A stretch of DNA of 64,000 nucleotides from LMUY01 sp964245075 (GTDB lineage: Bacteria > Pseudomonadota > Alphaproteobacteria > Acetobacterales > Acetobacteraceae): positions 1 through 64,000 of the forward strand of contig CAXTLC010000005.1 in NCBI GenBank assembly GCA_964245075.1. The letters are read 5' to 3'. The position numbers and the translations under genes were made by a program. Under the pieces are notes generated by a model, which saw only the letters and a list, made by a program, of their open reading frames with translations, did no database searches and was not told the origin of the DNA. Positions 36,272-44,263 of the stretch are shown piece after piece (position 1 is the stretch's first letter; every line of letters starts with the position of its first letter).

Positions 36272-38536
36272 TCACGCGGCGCGCATCGCCTCCCAAACCC
36301 GCAGCGGGGTGAGCGGCATGTCAAGGTGCGTCACCCCCAGCGGCGCCAGCGCGTCCAGCACGGCCGCCACCACCGTTGGGGGCGCGGCGATCGCCCCCGC
36401 CTGCCCGGCGCCCTTCACGCCCAGCGGATTGGCCGCCGTCGGCTCCCCCAGCAACTGGACGTCCAGCCACGGCAGGTCGGCCGCCCGCGGCAGCGCGTAG
36501 TCCATGAAGGAGCCGCTCGCCAACTGCCCGCTGGCGGCGTCGTACGCCGCGTGCTCCGTCAAGGCCTGCCCGATGCCCTGCGCCAGCCCGCCCTGCACCT
36601 GGCCTTCCAGGAGCAGCGGGTTGATCGCCGTGCCGAAATCGTCGGCGGCCTGGTAGCGCAACAGGCTGACCACCCCGGTGTCGCGGTCCACCTCCACTTC
36701 CGCCACGTGGCAGCCGTTGGGGAAGGTGATGCGGTCCAGCAGCGTCCAATGGTAGCTGTCGAGCGCCGCGCCGTCCGCCGCGGCGGCGCGGGCCACCTCC
36801 AGCAATCCCACGCTGCGCTTCCCCGCGCTGAACCGCCCGGCGGCGAAGGCCACATCCTCCGCCTGCGCCTGCAACAGCCGGGCCGCGACAGGGCGGCCCT
36901 TGCCCAGCACCAGGGCCACCGCGTCCACCAGCGCCGAGCCGCCCATGTGCAGCGAGCGCGCGCCACCATGGCCATTGCCGTCCCGCACCAGCCGGGTATC
37001 CGCCTGCACGAACGCGAACGCCTCCACCGGCAGGCCCAGGCGGTCGGCGGCGATCTGCGGAAAGCTGGTCTCGTGCCCCTGCCCGTTGGATTGCGTGCCG
37101 AGGTGCAGCGACACGGTTCCGTCCGCCCGGAAACGGATCTCGGCGCCTTCGTTGGGCGCACCGCGCGCGGTTTCCAGGAAGCACGCGATTCCCAGCCCGC
37201 GCAGCCGGCCCGCGGCCGCGGCGGCGGCCCTGCGGGCGGGAAAGCCGGCGGCGTCCGCCGCCGCCAGCGCCGGGCCGATGTTGGCGGCGAAGCGCCCGCC
37301 GTCGATGGTGGTGGCCATCGGCGTGCGGTGCGGGAAGCGGTGCAGCAGGTTGCGGCGGCGCAGCTCCACCCGGCCTATGCCCGTGATGCGGGCGGCCTCG
37401 TCGATCAGCCGCTCCAGCAGGTAGTTGGCTTCCGGCTTGCCGGCGCCGCGGTACGCGTCCACCGGCACCGTGTTGGTGAAGGCGCCCCGTACGGACATGC
37501 AGACCGCCGGGATGTCGTAGCCGCCCCCCATGGCGTTGCCCGGCGCGTTGGTGGAACTGCCCGGCCCGCCGGTGGACATGCCGGCGCCGAGGTTGGCGAC
37601 CGTTTCCACCTCCAAGGCCAGGAAGCGCCCGGCCGCGTCCAACGCCAGCCGCGCGTGCGTCAGGTTGTCGCGGCCGTGCGCGGTGGAGATGAAATCCTCC
37701 CCGTGGCCGGACAGCCAGCGTACGGGGCGGCCGAACCGCCGGGTGGCCCACAGCACGGCGATGTACTCGGGATACAGCGGGTTCTTCACCCCGAAGCCGC
37801 CGCCCACGTCCGGGCAGGCGACGTCCACCTGCTCATCCGGCACGCCCAGCACGCCCGCCAGGTCCCGCCGGATGCCGTGCACGCCCTGCCCGCTCAGCAA
37901 CAAGGTGAACACCCCGTCCGCGAACGTGCCCAGCGCGCCGCGATGCTCCAGCGGCGCCACGATCACCCGGTTGTTGACCAGGCGGAGCGCCGCCACGTGC
38001 GCCGCCCCGGCGAACCCCGTCGCAACCGCCGCCGCGTCTCCCTTGCGGAAGCGGAACGCCAGGTTGCCCGGCGCTTCCTCCCACAGCAGCGGCGCGCCGG
38101 GCAGCAGGGCGGCCTCCGCGTCCACCACGGCGGGCAGCGGATCGTACTCCACGTCCACCAGCTCGGCCGCGTCCTGCGCGCGGTAGGGGGTGTCGGCCAG
38201 CGCGAAGGCGACCGGCTCGCCCACGTGGCGCACCCGGCTGCCCGCCAGCGCGTGGCGGGCGGGCACATGCATCGGGCCGTCCGTGGCAACGGCCGCCGTG
38301 CACGGGATCGGCCCCAGCCCGGCCAGGTCCGCCGCGGTGAACACGCCGGCCACGCCGGGCGCGGCACGCGCGGCGGCCGTGCCGATCCACCGAAGCCGGG
38401 CGTGGGCGTGCGGCGAGCGGACCATGTGCAGGTGCAGTGCGCCCGGCGCCGGGATGTCGGCGATGTAACGGCCGCGTCCGGTCAGGAACCGCCCGTCCTC
38501 CCGCCGGCGGAGCGGCTGCCCGACCATCCGGTCCAC
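36272..38536 (-). CDS. Molybdenum hydroxylase large subunit, xanthine dehydrogenase/CoxL family, orphan
   Basis: A 754-residue protein with the Mo-binding large-subunit layout. GQPLRRREDGRFLTGRGRY opens the protein, GGGFGVKNPLYPEY binds the cofactor, and AYRGAGKPE is the form II-like active-site loop rather than the CO-dehydrogenase AYRCSFR. TQSNGQGHETSFPQIAADRL also matches. Near the C-terminus the usual GxGExG carries glutamine (VKGAGQAG), so the catalytic glutamate position is Gln; I recall this in some related orphans. No FAD or 2Fe-2S subunit gene is in the window, so partners must be encoded elsewhere. The substrate is unknown. Confidence 0.88.
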   Translation of the reverse strand: MDRMVGQPLRRREDGRFLTGRGRYIADIPAPGALHLHMVRSPHAHARLRWIGTAAARAAPGVAGVFTAADLAGLGPIPCTAAVATDGPMHVPARHALAGSRVRHVGEPVAFALADTPYRAQDAAELVDVEYDPLPAVVDAEAALLPGAPLLWEEAPGNLAFRFRKGDAAAVATGFAGAAHVAALRLVNNRVIVAPLEHRGALGTFADGVFTLLLSGQGVHGIRRDLAGVLGVPDEQVDVACPDVGGGFGVKNPLYPEYIAVLWATRRFGRPVRWLSGHGEDFISTAHGRDNLTHARLALDAAGRFLALEVETVANLGAGMSTGGPGSSTNAPGNAMGGGYDIPAVCMSVRGAFTNTVPVDAYRGAGKPEANYLLERLIDEAARITGIGRVELRRRNLLHRFPHRTPMATTIDGGRFAANIGPALAAADAAGFPARRAAAAAAGRLRGLGIACFLETARGAPNEGAEIRFRADGTVSLHLGTQSNGQGHETSFPQIAADRLGLPVEAFAFVQADTRLVRDGNGHGGARSLHMGGSALVDAVALVLGKGRPVAARLLQAQAEDVAFAAGRFSAGKRSVGLLEVARAAAADGAALDSYHWTLLDRITFPNGCHVAEVEVDRDTGVVSLLRYQAADDFGTAINPLLLEGQVQGGLAQGIGQALTEHAAYDAASGQLASGSFMDYALPRAADLPWLDVQLLGEPTAANPLGVKGAGQAGAIAAPPTVVAAVLDALAPLGVTHLDMPLTPLRVWEAMRAA

Positions 38537-38538
38537 GC

Positions 38539-39849
38539 TCAGAAGTCCAGCAGGTTGTCGCGGAACTGCTTGTGGGCGTAGCTGCGCCGCACCAGGCCGC
38601 GCCGCTGCAATGCCGGCACCAAGCCGTCGGTGATCTCCGCCACCGTCTTGCGGCTGACGTTCGGCAGCACCAGCAGCCAGCCGTCGCCGCCCACTTCCTG
38701 CATCGCCTCGTCCATCTGCGCCGCCACCGTGTCCGGCGTGCCGACCAGGTCCACGCAGCCGCCATGGCTGGTGTAGGAAAGGATCGCCTCCCGCAGCGTG
38801 CGCCCGCCCGCCTTCTTCATGAAGTTGGCCAGGCTGGACTGGTGGCCGTTGGTGGTCAGCTCGCCCACCGGCGCGTCCAGGTCATAGCCGGAGAAGTCGA
38901 TGTTGGTGGTCCAGCCCATCTGCGCGAGGCGGCGCTGCACCTCCGCGGTGGAGGCGACGCCGCGCTGGGCGGCGCGGGCCTGCGCTTCCTCGTCCGTGTT
39001 GGCCAGCACGGGCGTGGCCATGAACAGTACCTTGCAGCTGTCCGGGTCCCGCCCGGCCGCCGCGGCGCGGGCGCGCACGTCGTCCCGGTAGTCCCGCATC
39101 GCGTCCAGGCCCTTCGGGTGCGCCACGATGGTGTCGGCGTACTGCGCGGCGATCGCCCGGCCTTTCGCCGAACCGCCCGCCTGCGCGATGACCGGGCGGC
39201 CTTGCGGGCAGGGGCCGGAGTTCAGCGGCCCGCGGCTGCTGTAGTAGTCGCCCTTGAAATCTATGGTGTGGACCTTCGCGGGGTCGATCAGCACGCCGCT
39301 GTCGTGATCAGCCACGATCGCCCCCGGCTCCCACGAGTCCCACAGCTTGGTCACCACGTCGATGTACTCGGCGGCCATGTCGTAGCGGGTGTCGTGCTCC
39401 GGCAGCCGGTCCAGGCCGAAATTCTGCCCCGAGTAGTCCGAGCTGCCGGTGACCATGTTCCAGCCCGCCCGGCCGCCGGACACCTGGTCCAGGGTGCCGA
39501 CGATGCGCGCCGTCAGGTAGGGATGGTAGGCGAAGGTGGACAGCGTCGGCACGATGCCCAGGCGGGAGGTGGCCGCCATCATCAGGGACGCGACCACGGA
39601 GGGTTCCTGCCGCGGGACGGACATGCCGTTCTTCAGGAACATGTCACGCGAGTCCTGCCAGTTCTGCCCGACATAGATGGAGTCCTCGATCAGCAGGTAG
39701 TCGAAGCAGGCGCGCTCGATGGCGCGCGCCAGGTCGAGGAACGTCTCCGCCGACATCCACTCCTCGCTGATGTTGCCGCTCCACTGCTCGCCCCAGGCCT
39801 GGATGCTGGAGCCTTGAAGGAACCAAGCGAGATGGAACGGATTGGCCAT
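38539..39849 (-). CDS. LLM-class flavin-dependent monooxygenase, NtaA/SnaA/DszA family (copy 3)
   Basis: A 436-residue paralogue, more distant than copies 1 and 2. It starts MANPFHLAWFLQGSSIQAWGEQWSG, typical of this branch, so ATG 39849 is preferred over the longer frame. Conserved parts include SGGRAGWNMVTGSSDYSGQNFG, YDMAAEYIDVVTKLWDSWE and FKGDYYSSRGPLNSGPCPQGRP. It ends 2 bp from the molybdenum hydroxylase start, so both are probably co-transcribed, LLM first. It likely oxidises a C-N or C-S compound using FMNH2 supplied by an unlinked reductase. Confidence 0.88.
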   Translation of the reverse strand: MANPFHLAWFLQGSSIQAWGEQWSGNISEEWMSAETFLDLARAIERACFDYLLIEDSIYVGQNWQDSRDMFLKNGMSVPRQEPSVVASLMMAATSRLGIVPTLSTFAYHPYLTARIVGTLDQVSGGRAGWNMVTGSSDYSGQNFGLDRLPEHDTRYDMAAEYIDVVTKLWDSWEPGAIVADHDSGVLIDPAKVHTIDFKGDYYSSRGPLNSGPCPQGRPVIAQAGGSAKGRAIAAQYADTIVAHPKGLDAMRDYRDDVRARAAAAGRDPDSCKVLFMATPVLANTDEEAQARAAQRGVASTAEVQRRLAQMGWTTNIDFSGYDLDAPVGELTTNGHQSSLANFMKKAGGRTLREAILSYTSHGGCVDLVGTPDTVAAQMDEAMQEVGGDGWLLVLPNVSRKTVAEITDGLVPALQRRGLVRRSYAHKQFRDNLLDF

Positions 39850-39985
39850 GCGTGCGTCCTTCGCGGCAGTTGCCCGGGGATTGTGCACGCGGCGTGCCAG
39901 CCCCGGAAAGGCCTTGCGCCCTCCCCGCCGCCCCTTACAATCGCGACATGACCACAACCCGGACGGCACGGATGGGACCGCGGCG

Positions 39986-41149
39986 GTGAGCGCCACCGCG
40001 GACGTGGTGGTGATCGGGCTGGGCGCCGTGGGCAGCGCCACCCTGCACCGGCTGGCGCGGCGCGGCGTGCGCGCGATCGGCATCGACCGGTGGGACCCGC
40101 CGCACGACCATGGCTCCACCCACGGCGAGAGCCGGATCACCCGCCTCGCCGTCGCCGAAGGCCCGTCCTACGTGCCGCTGGTGCGCCGCTCGCACGAGAT
40201 CTGGCGCGAGCTGGAAGCGGAAACGGGCGAGACGCTGTTCCTGCAAACGGGCCTGCTGATCATCGGCGAGGGCGACGGCAGCCCCAGCCACGGCCAGCCA
40301 GGCTTCCTCGGCAGCACCCGGGCCATCGCCGACGCGCACGCCATCGCGCACGAGATGCTGGGCAGCGCGGAGGTCCGGCACCGGTACCCGCAGTTCCAGG
40401 TGCGGGACCCTGAGCACGCCTTCTTCGAGCCCAGCGCCGGCATCCTGTTCCCCGAGCGCGCCGTGGCGTTGCAGCTTCGCCTGGCCCGCGAGGAGGGCGC
40501 CGCCGTGCGGACCGGCGAGACGGTGCTGGCGGTCGAACCGTGCGGCAGCGGCGTCGCCGTGGTGACGGACCGCGGCCGCATCGAGGCGGGCCGGGCCGTG
40601 CTGGCGGCGGGCGCATGGCTGCCGGGCCTGGCCGGCGGCGCGATGCCGCAGCGGACACAGGTGCACCGGCAAGCCATCCTGTGGTTCGAGACGGACGAGC
40701 CGGCGCTGTACGACCCGGCGCGTTGCCCTCCCTTCATCTGGATGCACGGCATGGGCGAGGAGGATTACCTATACGGCTTCCCCATCCTGCCCGGCGCCGC
40801 CGGCGTCAAGGTCGCCACCGAGCGCTACGCCGGGCACGTGGACCCGGACAAGGTTGACCGCGCCGTGCCGGCGAAGGAAGCCCGCGCCATGTTCGACCGC
40901 CACGTCGCCGGCCGGCTGCGCGGGGTGACGAACCGGCTCGTGAAGGCGGCCACCTGCCTCTACACGGTCACGCCGGACGCCGGCTTCATCGTGGACCGGC
41001 TCTGGGAGAACGGGTCGGTGCTCGCGGCTTCAGCCTGTTCCGGGCACGGCTTCAAGCACTCCCCCGCGCTGGGCGAGCAACTGGCGGCGATGGCGGTGGA
41101 GCCGGGCATGGTGGCGCAAGCAGGCTTCGCGATGGCCAGGTTCGGCTAG
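39986..41149 (+). CDS. FAD-dependent amine oxidase, N-methyltryptophan/sarcosine oxidase (SolA/MSOX) family
   Basis: A 387-residue flavoprotein. The dinucleotide motif is VVVIGLGAVGSATLHRLARRG right after the start, and GSTHGESRITRLA follows, as in SolA. The covalent-flavin cysteine is present in KAATCLYTVTPD, and ACSGHGFKHSPALGE is the C-terminal FAD motif. GTG 39986 is the only start placed close before the dinucleotide fold. The family oxidatively demethylates N-methyl amino acids. It is divergent from the third LLM gene and is followed 6 bp later by a 2-hydroxyacid dehydrogenase. Confidence 0.88.
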   Translation: MSATADVVVIGLGAVGSATLHRLARRGVRAIGIDRWDPPHDHGSTHGESRITRLAVAEGPSYVPLVRRSHEIWRELEAETGETLFLQTGLLIIGEGDGSPSHGQPGFLGSTRAIADAHAIAHEMLGSAEVRHRYPQFQVRDPEHAFFEPSAGILFPERAVALQLRLAREEGAAVRTGETVLAVEPCGSGVAVVTDRGRIEAGRAVLAAGAWLPGLAGGAMPQRTQVHRQAILWFETDEPALYDPARCPPFIWMHGMGEEDYLYGFPILPGAAGVKVATERYAGHVDPDKVDRAVPAKEARAMFDRHVAGRLRGVTNRLVKAATCLYTVTPDAGFIVDRLWENGSVLAASACSGHGFKHSPALGEQLAAMAVEPGMVAQAGFAMARFG

Positions 41150-41155
41150 AACGCG

Positions 41156-42058
41156 ATGACGGCGATCTTCCTCGACTGCACGGATGACATGCTGCCGCTC
41201 TGGCACGGCGTGCAGCATCCGGGTGACCCGGCGGTCAGCGTCAACATGTCGCCCGGCCAGCCGGCGGACATCCCTGCCCTGCTCGCCGGCCATGACACCT
41301 GCATCGACGACCACAGCTACTTCGACGCCGCCACCCTGGCGCGCTGCACCGGGCTGAGGCGGATCGTGTTCCTCGGCACCGGCGCGTCCTCGTTCATCGA
41401 CCTGTCAGCCGCCGAGCGCTGCGGCGTCGCCGTGCATACGATCAAGGGCTACGGCGACACGGCCGTGGCCGAGCACACGCTCGCGCTCGTCCTCGCCGCC
41501 GCCCGCAGCGTCGCGCGGATGGACCGGGAAGTGCGGGCCGGGCAGTGGCGGCAGATCCCCGGCGTGCAGTTGCTGGGCCGCACGCTGGGCATCATCGGCC
41601 TGGGCGGCATCGGGCGCGAGGTGGCGCGCATGGCGGGCGGACTCGGCATGGCGGTGCTGGCCTGGAACCGCACTCCCGTTGCCGGCGCGGGCGCCACGCT
41701 GGACGAGGTGCTGACGCGCTCGGACGTGCTGTGCCTGACCCTGGCGCTGACCGAGGCCACGCGCGGCTTCCTGGACGCCGCGAGGTTGGCACGCACCAAG
41801 CCCGGCGTGATCTTCGTCAACACGGCCCGCGCGGACATCGTGGACAACGCGGCGCTGGCGCGGCTCCTCGCGTCCGGGCACGTCAGCCACGCCGCCTTGG
41901 ACGTGTTCTCCCCCGAGCCGCCTTCCCCGGACGATCCGCTGCTCGGCCTGCCGAACGTGACGCTGACGGCGCATGCCGGGTTCATGACGCCGGAAGCGAC
42001 GATGACGATGCTGCGCCGGGCGCTGGACATCGTGATCGCGGCTGACAGCGCCGGGTAG
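41156..42058 (+). CDS. D-isomer-specific 2-hydroxyacid dehydrogenase
   Basis: A 300-residue NAD(P)-dependent dehydrogenase. The nucleotide-binding motif is LGIIGLGGIGREVARMAGGLG (from about residue 143). Catalytic residues sit in NTARADIVD (Arg), DVFSPEP (Glu) and TLTAHAGFMT (His), where the more common PHxG is AHAG. The N-terminal substrate domain (MTAIFLDCTDDMLPLWHG) is unusually short. It lies 6 bp after the amine oxidase gene, so both likely belong to one catabolic unit handling a 2-keto/2-hydroxy acid. Confidence 0.87.
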   Translation: MTAIFLDCTDDMLPLWHGVQHPGDPAVSVNMSPGQPADIPALLAGHDTCIDDHSYFDAATLARCTGLRRIVFLGTGASSFIDLSAAERCGVAVHTIKGYGDTAVAEHTLALVLAAARSVARMDREVRAGQWRQIPGVQLLGRTLGIIGLGGIGREVARMAGGLGMAVLAWNRTPVAGAGATLDEVLTRSDVLCLTLALTEATRGFLDAARLARTKPGVIFVNTARADIVDNAALARLLASGHVSHAALDVFSPEPPSPDDPLLGLPNVTLTAHAGFMTPEATMTMLRRALDIVIAADSAG

Positions 42059-42189
42059 CCGCACGCATATTGAACCCGTCACGGCGGCCTACGGCATCAT
42101 TCGACCGCCCGCGGTCAGCCGCCCGGCAAAGGTGCTTGTGAAAACAATGAGTTAGGGCTTTCTTGCGACGCACTTCGGTCGGAAAAGCT

Positions 42190-42369
42190 CTAGCCGCCAT
42201 CCTGCTTGGCCCCATCCAGCCGGCGGGCGGCCTGCTCGCGTTCCAGCCGTTCCTTCTGGCGCTCGGCAACCGTGCGGCCATGCCGGGCGCGGTTGGCCGC
42301 GGCAGCTTCCGCCTCCTCCTCACGCACCTTGGCCTTGCGCGCCCTGCGCAAATTGACAATCTCACCCAT
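42190..42369 (-). CDS. DUF4169 family small protein
   Basis: A 59-residue, highly charged helical protein beginning MGEIVNLRRARKAKVREEE and containing ANRARHGRTVAERQKERLEREQAARRLDG, which matches DUF4169. ATG 42369 is the family start; the longer frame adds an unconserved N-terminus. The function is unknown. It is divergent from the DUF3309 gene, sharing a 77-bp promoter region. The 131 bp between 42058 and 42190 shows no gene. Confidence 0.8.
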   Translation of the reverse strand: MGEIVNLRRARKAKVREEEAEAAAANRARHGRTVAERQKERLEREQAARRLDGAKQDGG

Positions 42370-42385
42370 TGCGCACGGTCGCGTG

Positions 42386-42410
42386 AGAACCCCTTGCGGG
42401 ATGATGCGTT
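42386..42410 (+). promoter_or_regulatory. Candidate EcfG-type general stress promoter upstream of DUF3309
   Basis: AGAAC at 42386-42390, a 16-base spacer and CGTT at 42407-42410 match the alphaproteobacterial EcfG consensus (GGAAC-N16/17-CGTT) with one mismatch in the -35 element. It lies 37 bp before the GTG of the DUF3309 gene. Confidence 0.4.
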
Positions 42411-42446
42411 TCCGTACCGCAACCAACACCGGAAGGGGTGTCAGGC

Positions 42447-42596
42447 GTGGGTACTATCATCGTCATCATTCTCATCATCTTGCTGCTCGGAGGCGGCGGA
42501 TACGGCTATAACGCGGGTTGGGGCTACGGCCCGACCGGCGGCATCGGCCTGATCGTGCTCATCCTCGTCGTCCTGCTGGTGCTCGGCAGGATCTAG
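42447..42596 (+). CDS. DUF3309 family small membrane protein
   Basis: A 49-residue protein starting at GTG 42447 behind GGAAGGGGTG. It consists of two hydrophobic helices (TIIVIILIILLLGGGG and GLIVLILVVLLVLGRI) joined by the Gly/Tyr/Trp linker YGYNAGWGYGPTG. The layout and the GWGYGP linker match DUF3309, a family often reported near stress genes. It is an inner-membrane peptide of unknown role. It is too short for usual gene-length cut-offs. Confidence 0.78.
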   Translation: MGTIIVIILIILLLGGGGYGYNAGWGYGPTGGIGLIVLILVVLLVLGRI

Positions 42597-42617
42597 CCAA
42601 TCCCTTGGCGGGCCGGG

Positions 42618-43487
42618 TCACGCGAGCACCCGGCCCGCTACCGCGTCGAGCTTCTCCATCAGCGCCGGGTCCCGCGCGTGCGCCGCGGTGACGATAGCGA
42701 AATCCAGCGCCCTGTCGCAGCCCGCCGGGCAAGGACCCCGAGGCGCTCCAAGCACCGGGACCAGCGAGTGGACCAGGGCGCGCGCCTTGTCGGCGTTGCT
42801 CGCCATCACCTTCGTCACCTGCTCGACCGTGACATGCCCATGGTCAGGGTGCCAGCAGTCGAAGTCGGTCACCATGGCGATGGAAGCGTAGCAAAGCTCC
42901 GCTTCCCGGGCGAGCTTGGCTTCCGGCATGTTGGTCATGCCGATCACGCTGCAACCCCAGCTCCGATACAGCTCGCTTTCCGCCCTGGTGGAGAACTGCG
43001 GCCCTTCCATCACGAGATAGCTGCCGCCGCGGCTGATCGGCAGGCCGAGCGACTGCGCCGCCGCGAGTGCGGCATCGCCGATGCGGGGGCAGACGGGATG
43101 GGCGACGCTGACGTGGGCCACGCAACCCTGGCCGAAGAAGCTCTTCTCCCGCGCGAAGCTGCGATCGATGAACTGGTCCACGATCACGAAGTGGCCGGGC
43201 GGGTAATCCTCCCGCAGGCTGCCCACCGCCGACAGCGACAACACGTCCGTGACGCCGGACCGTTTCAGCGCGTCGATGTTCGCGCGGTAGTTTAGGTGGC
43301 TGGGCGACAGGCGGTGCCCCCGGCCGTGGCGGGGCAGGAACACGCACTGCACCCCGGCCAACCAGCCGAACAGCAGATGATCGGACGGCTCGCCCCACGG
43401 CGTGGGAACGTGCCGCCATTCCTTGTCTTCCAGCCCGTCGATGTCGTAGAGGCCCGAGCCGCCGATGATGCCGATCACCGGTTGCAC
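42618..43487 (-). CDS. mtnP: S-methyl-5'-thioadenosine phosphorylase
   Basis: A 289-residue member of the MTAP/purine nucleoside phosphorylase family. It has GIIGGSGLYDIDGLED at the N-terminus, PRHGRGHRLSPSHLNYRANI (phosphate and substrate binding), MEGPQFSTRAES, and GMTNMPEAKLAREAELCYASIAMVTDFDCW. It cleaves methylthioadenosine to adenine and methylthioribose-1-phosphate in methionine salvage. It lies 14 bp after petC and is probably the last gene of the petABC transcript. Confidence 0.94.
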   Translation of the reverse strand: MQPVIGIIGGSGLYDIDGLEDKEWRHVPTPWGEPSDHLLFGWLAGVQCVFLPRHGRGHRLSPSHLNYRANIDALKRSGVTDVLSLSAVGSLREDYPPGHFVIVDQFIDRSFAREKSFFGQGCVAHVSVAHPVCPRIGDAALAAAQSLGLPISRGGSYLVMEGPQFSTRAESELYRSWGCSVIGMTNMPEAKLAREAELCYASIAMVTDFDCWHPDHGHVTVEQVTKVMASNADKARALVHSLVPVLGAPRGPCPAGCDRALDFAIVTAAHARDPALMEKLDAVAGRVLA

Positions 43488-43501
43488 GGCCTGCGTGCCG
43501 C

Positions 43502-44263
43502 TCAGTGGACGTCAGCCCAGATTTTCCGCTTCACGGCATAGGTCACCACCGTCATCCCCGCGAGGAACAGGACGATGCGGACGCCCATGCGCTTGCGCTC
43601 CTCCATCTCCGGATTGGCCATGTAGGTCAGGAAGGTGGAAACGTCCTTCGCCATCTGGTCCACCGTCGCGGGCGTGCCGTCGGCGTAGTCCACGGCGCCG
43701 TCATGCAGCGGCGGCGCCATGGCGATCTGCCGGCCCGGGAAATACACGTTGTAGTTCATCCCGTCCGCCATCTTCATCCCGGCCGGCGGATCGCGGTAGC
43801 CGACCATCAGGCCGTAGATGTAGTCCGCGCCACCCTCGCGCGCCTTCTCGATCAATGAGTGATCGGGCGGAAGCGCGCCGTTGTTGGCCGCGCGCGCGGC
43901 CTTGTCGTTCGGGAATGGCGAGCGGAAATGGTCAGACGGAAGCGCCGGACGCTCGATCGGCTGCCCGGAGTCGTCCGTTCCCCCCGGGACGGTGATGCCG
44001 GCGGCGAACGCCTTCACCTGCTCGGGCGTGAGACCGATGCCAAGCAGGTTTCGGTAGTACGCCTCCTTCATGGAATGGCAATTGGCGCAAACCCCCTGCC
44101 AAACCTGCAATCCGCGCTGCTCGGACGCCCGGTCAAAGGTGCCGAACGGGCCGTTGAAGGAAAACGGCACGTTGGGCGGCGCTTCCGGCTCCGCAGACTG
44201 CGCCGCCGCCAGGCCCGGCAGCGCCAAGGCCGCCGTCAAGGAGAGAACCGCGAGCCGCATCAC
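43502..44263 (-). CDS. petC: Cytochrome c1 of the bc1 complex
   Basis: A 253-residue protein with a signal peptide (ALALPGLAAAQ). The haem c motif CANCH is at residues 59-63. The MADGMNYNVYFPGRQIAMAPPLHD region supplies the distal methionine. A C-terminal membrane anchor (VRIVLFLAGMTVVTYAVK) ends in KRKIWADVH. It passes electrons from the Rieske protein to soluble cytochrome c in the periplasm. It overlaps petB by 4 bp. Confidence 0.95.
   Translation of the reverse strand: MMRLAVLSLTAALALPGLAAAQSAEPEAPPNVPFSFNGPFGTFDRASEQRGLQVWQGVCANCHSMKEAYYRNLLGIGLTPEQVKAFAAGITVPGGTDDSGQPIERPALPSDHFRSPFPNDKAARAANNGALPPDHSLIEKAREGGADYIYGLMVGYRDPPAGMKMADGMNYNVYFPGRQIAMAPPLHDGAVDYADGTPATVDQMAKDVSTFLTYMANPEMEERKRMGVRIVLFLAGMTVVTYAVKRKIWADVH

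Noticed and set aside
42059..42189. A tRNA or small RNA in the less GC-rich gap after the hydroxyacid dehydrogenase
   Set aside because: No cloverleaf arms, T-loop consensus or terminator hairpin with T-run could be found by eye.
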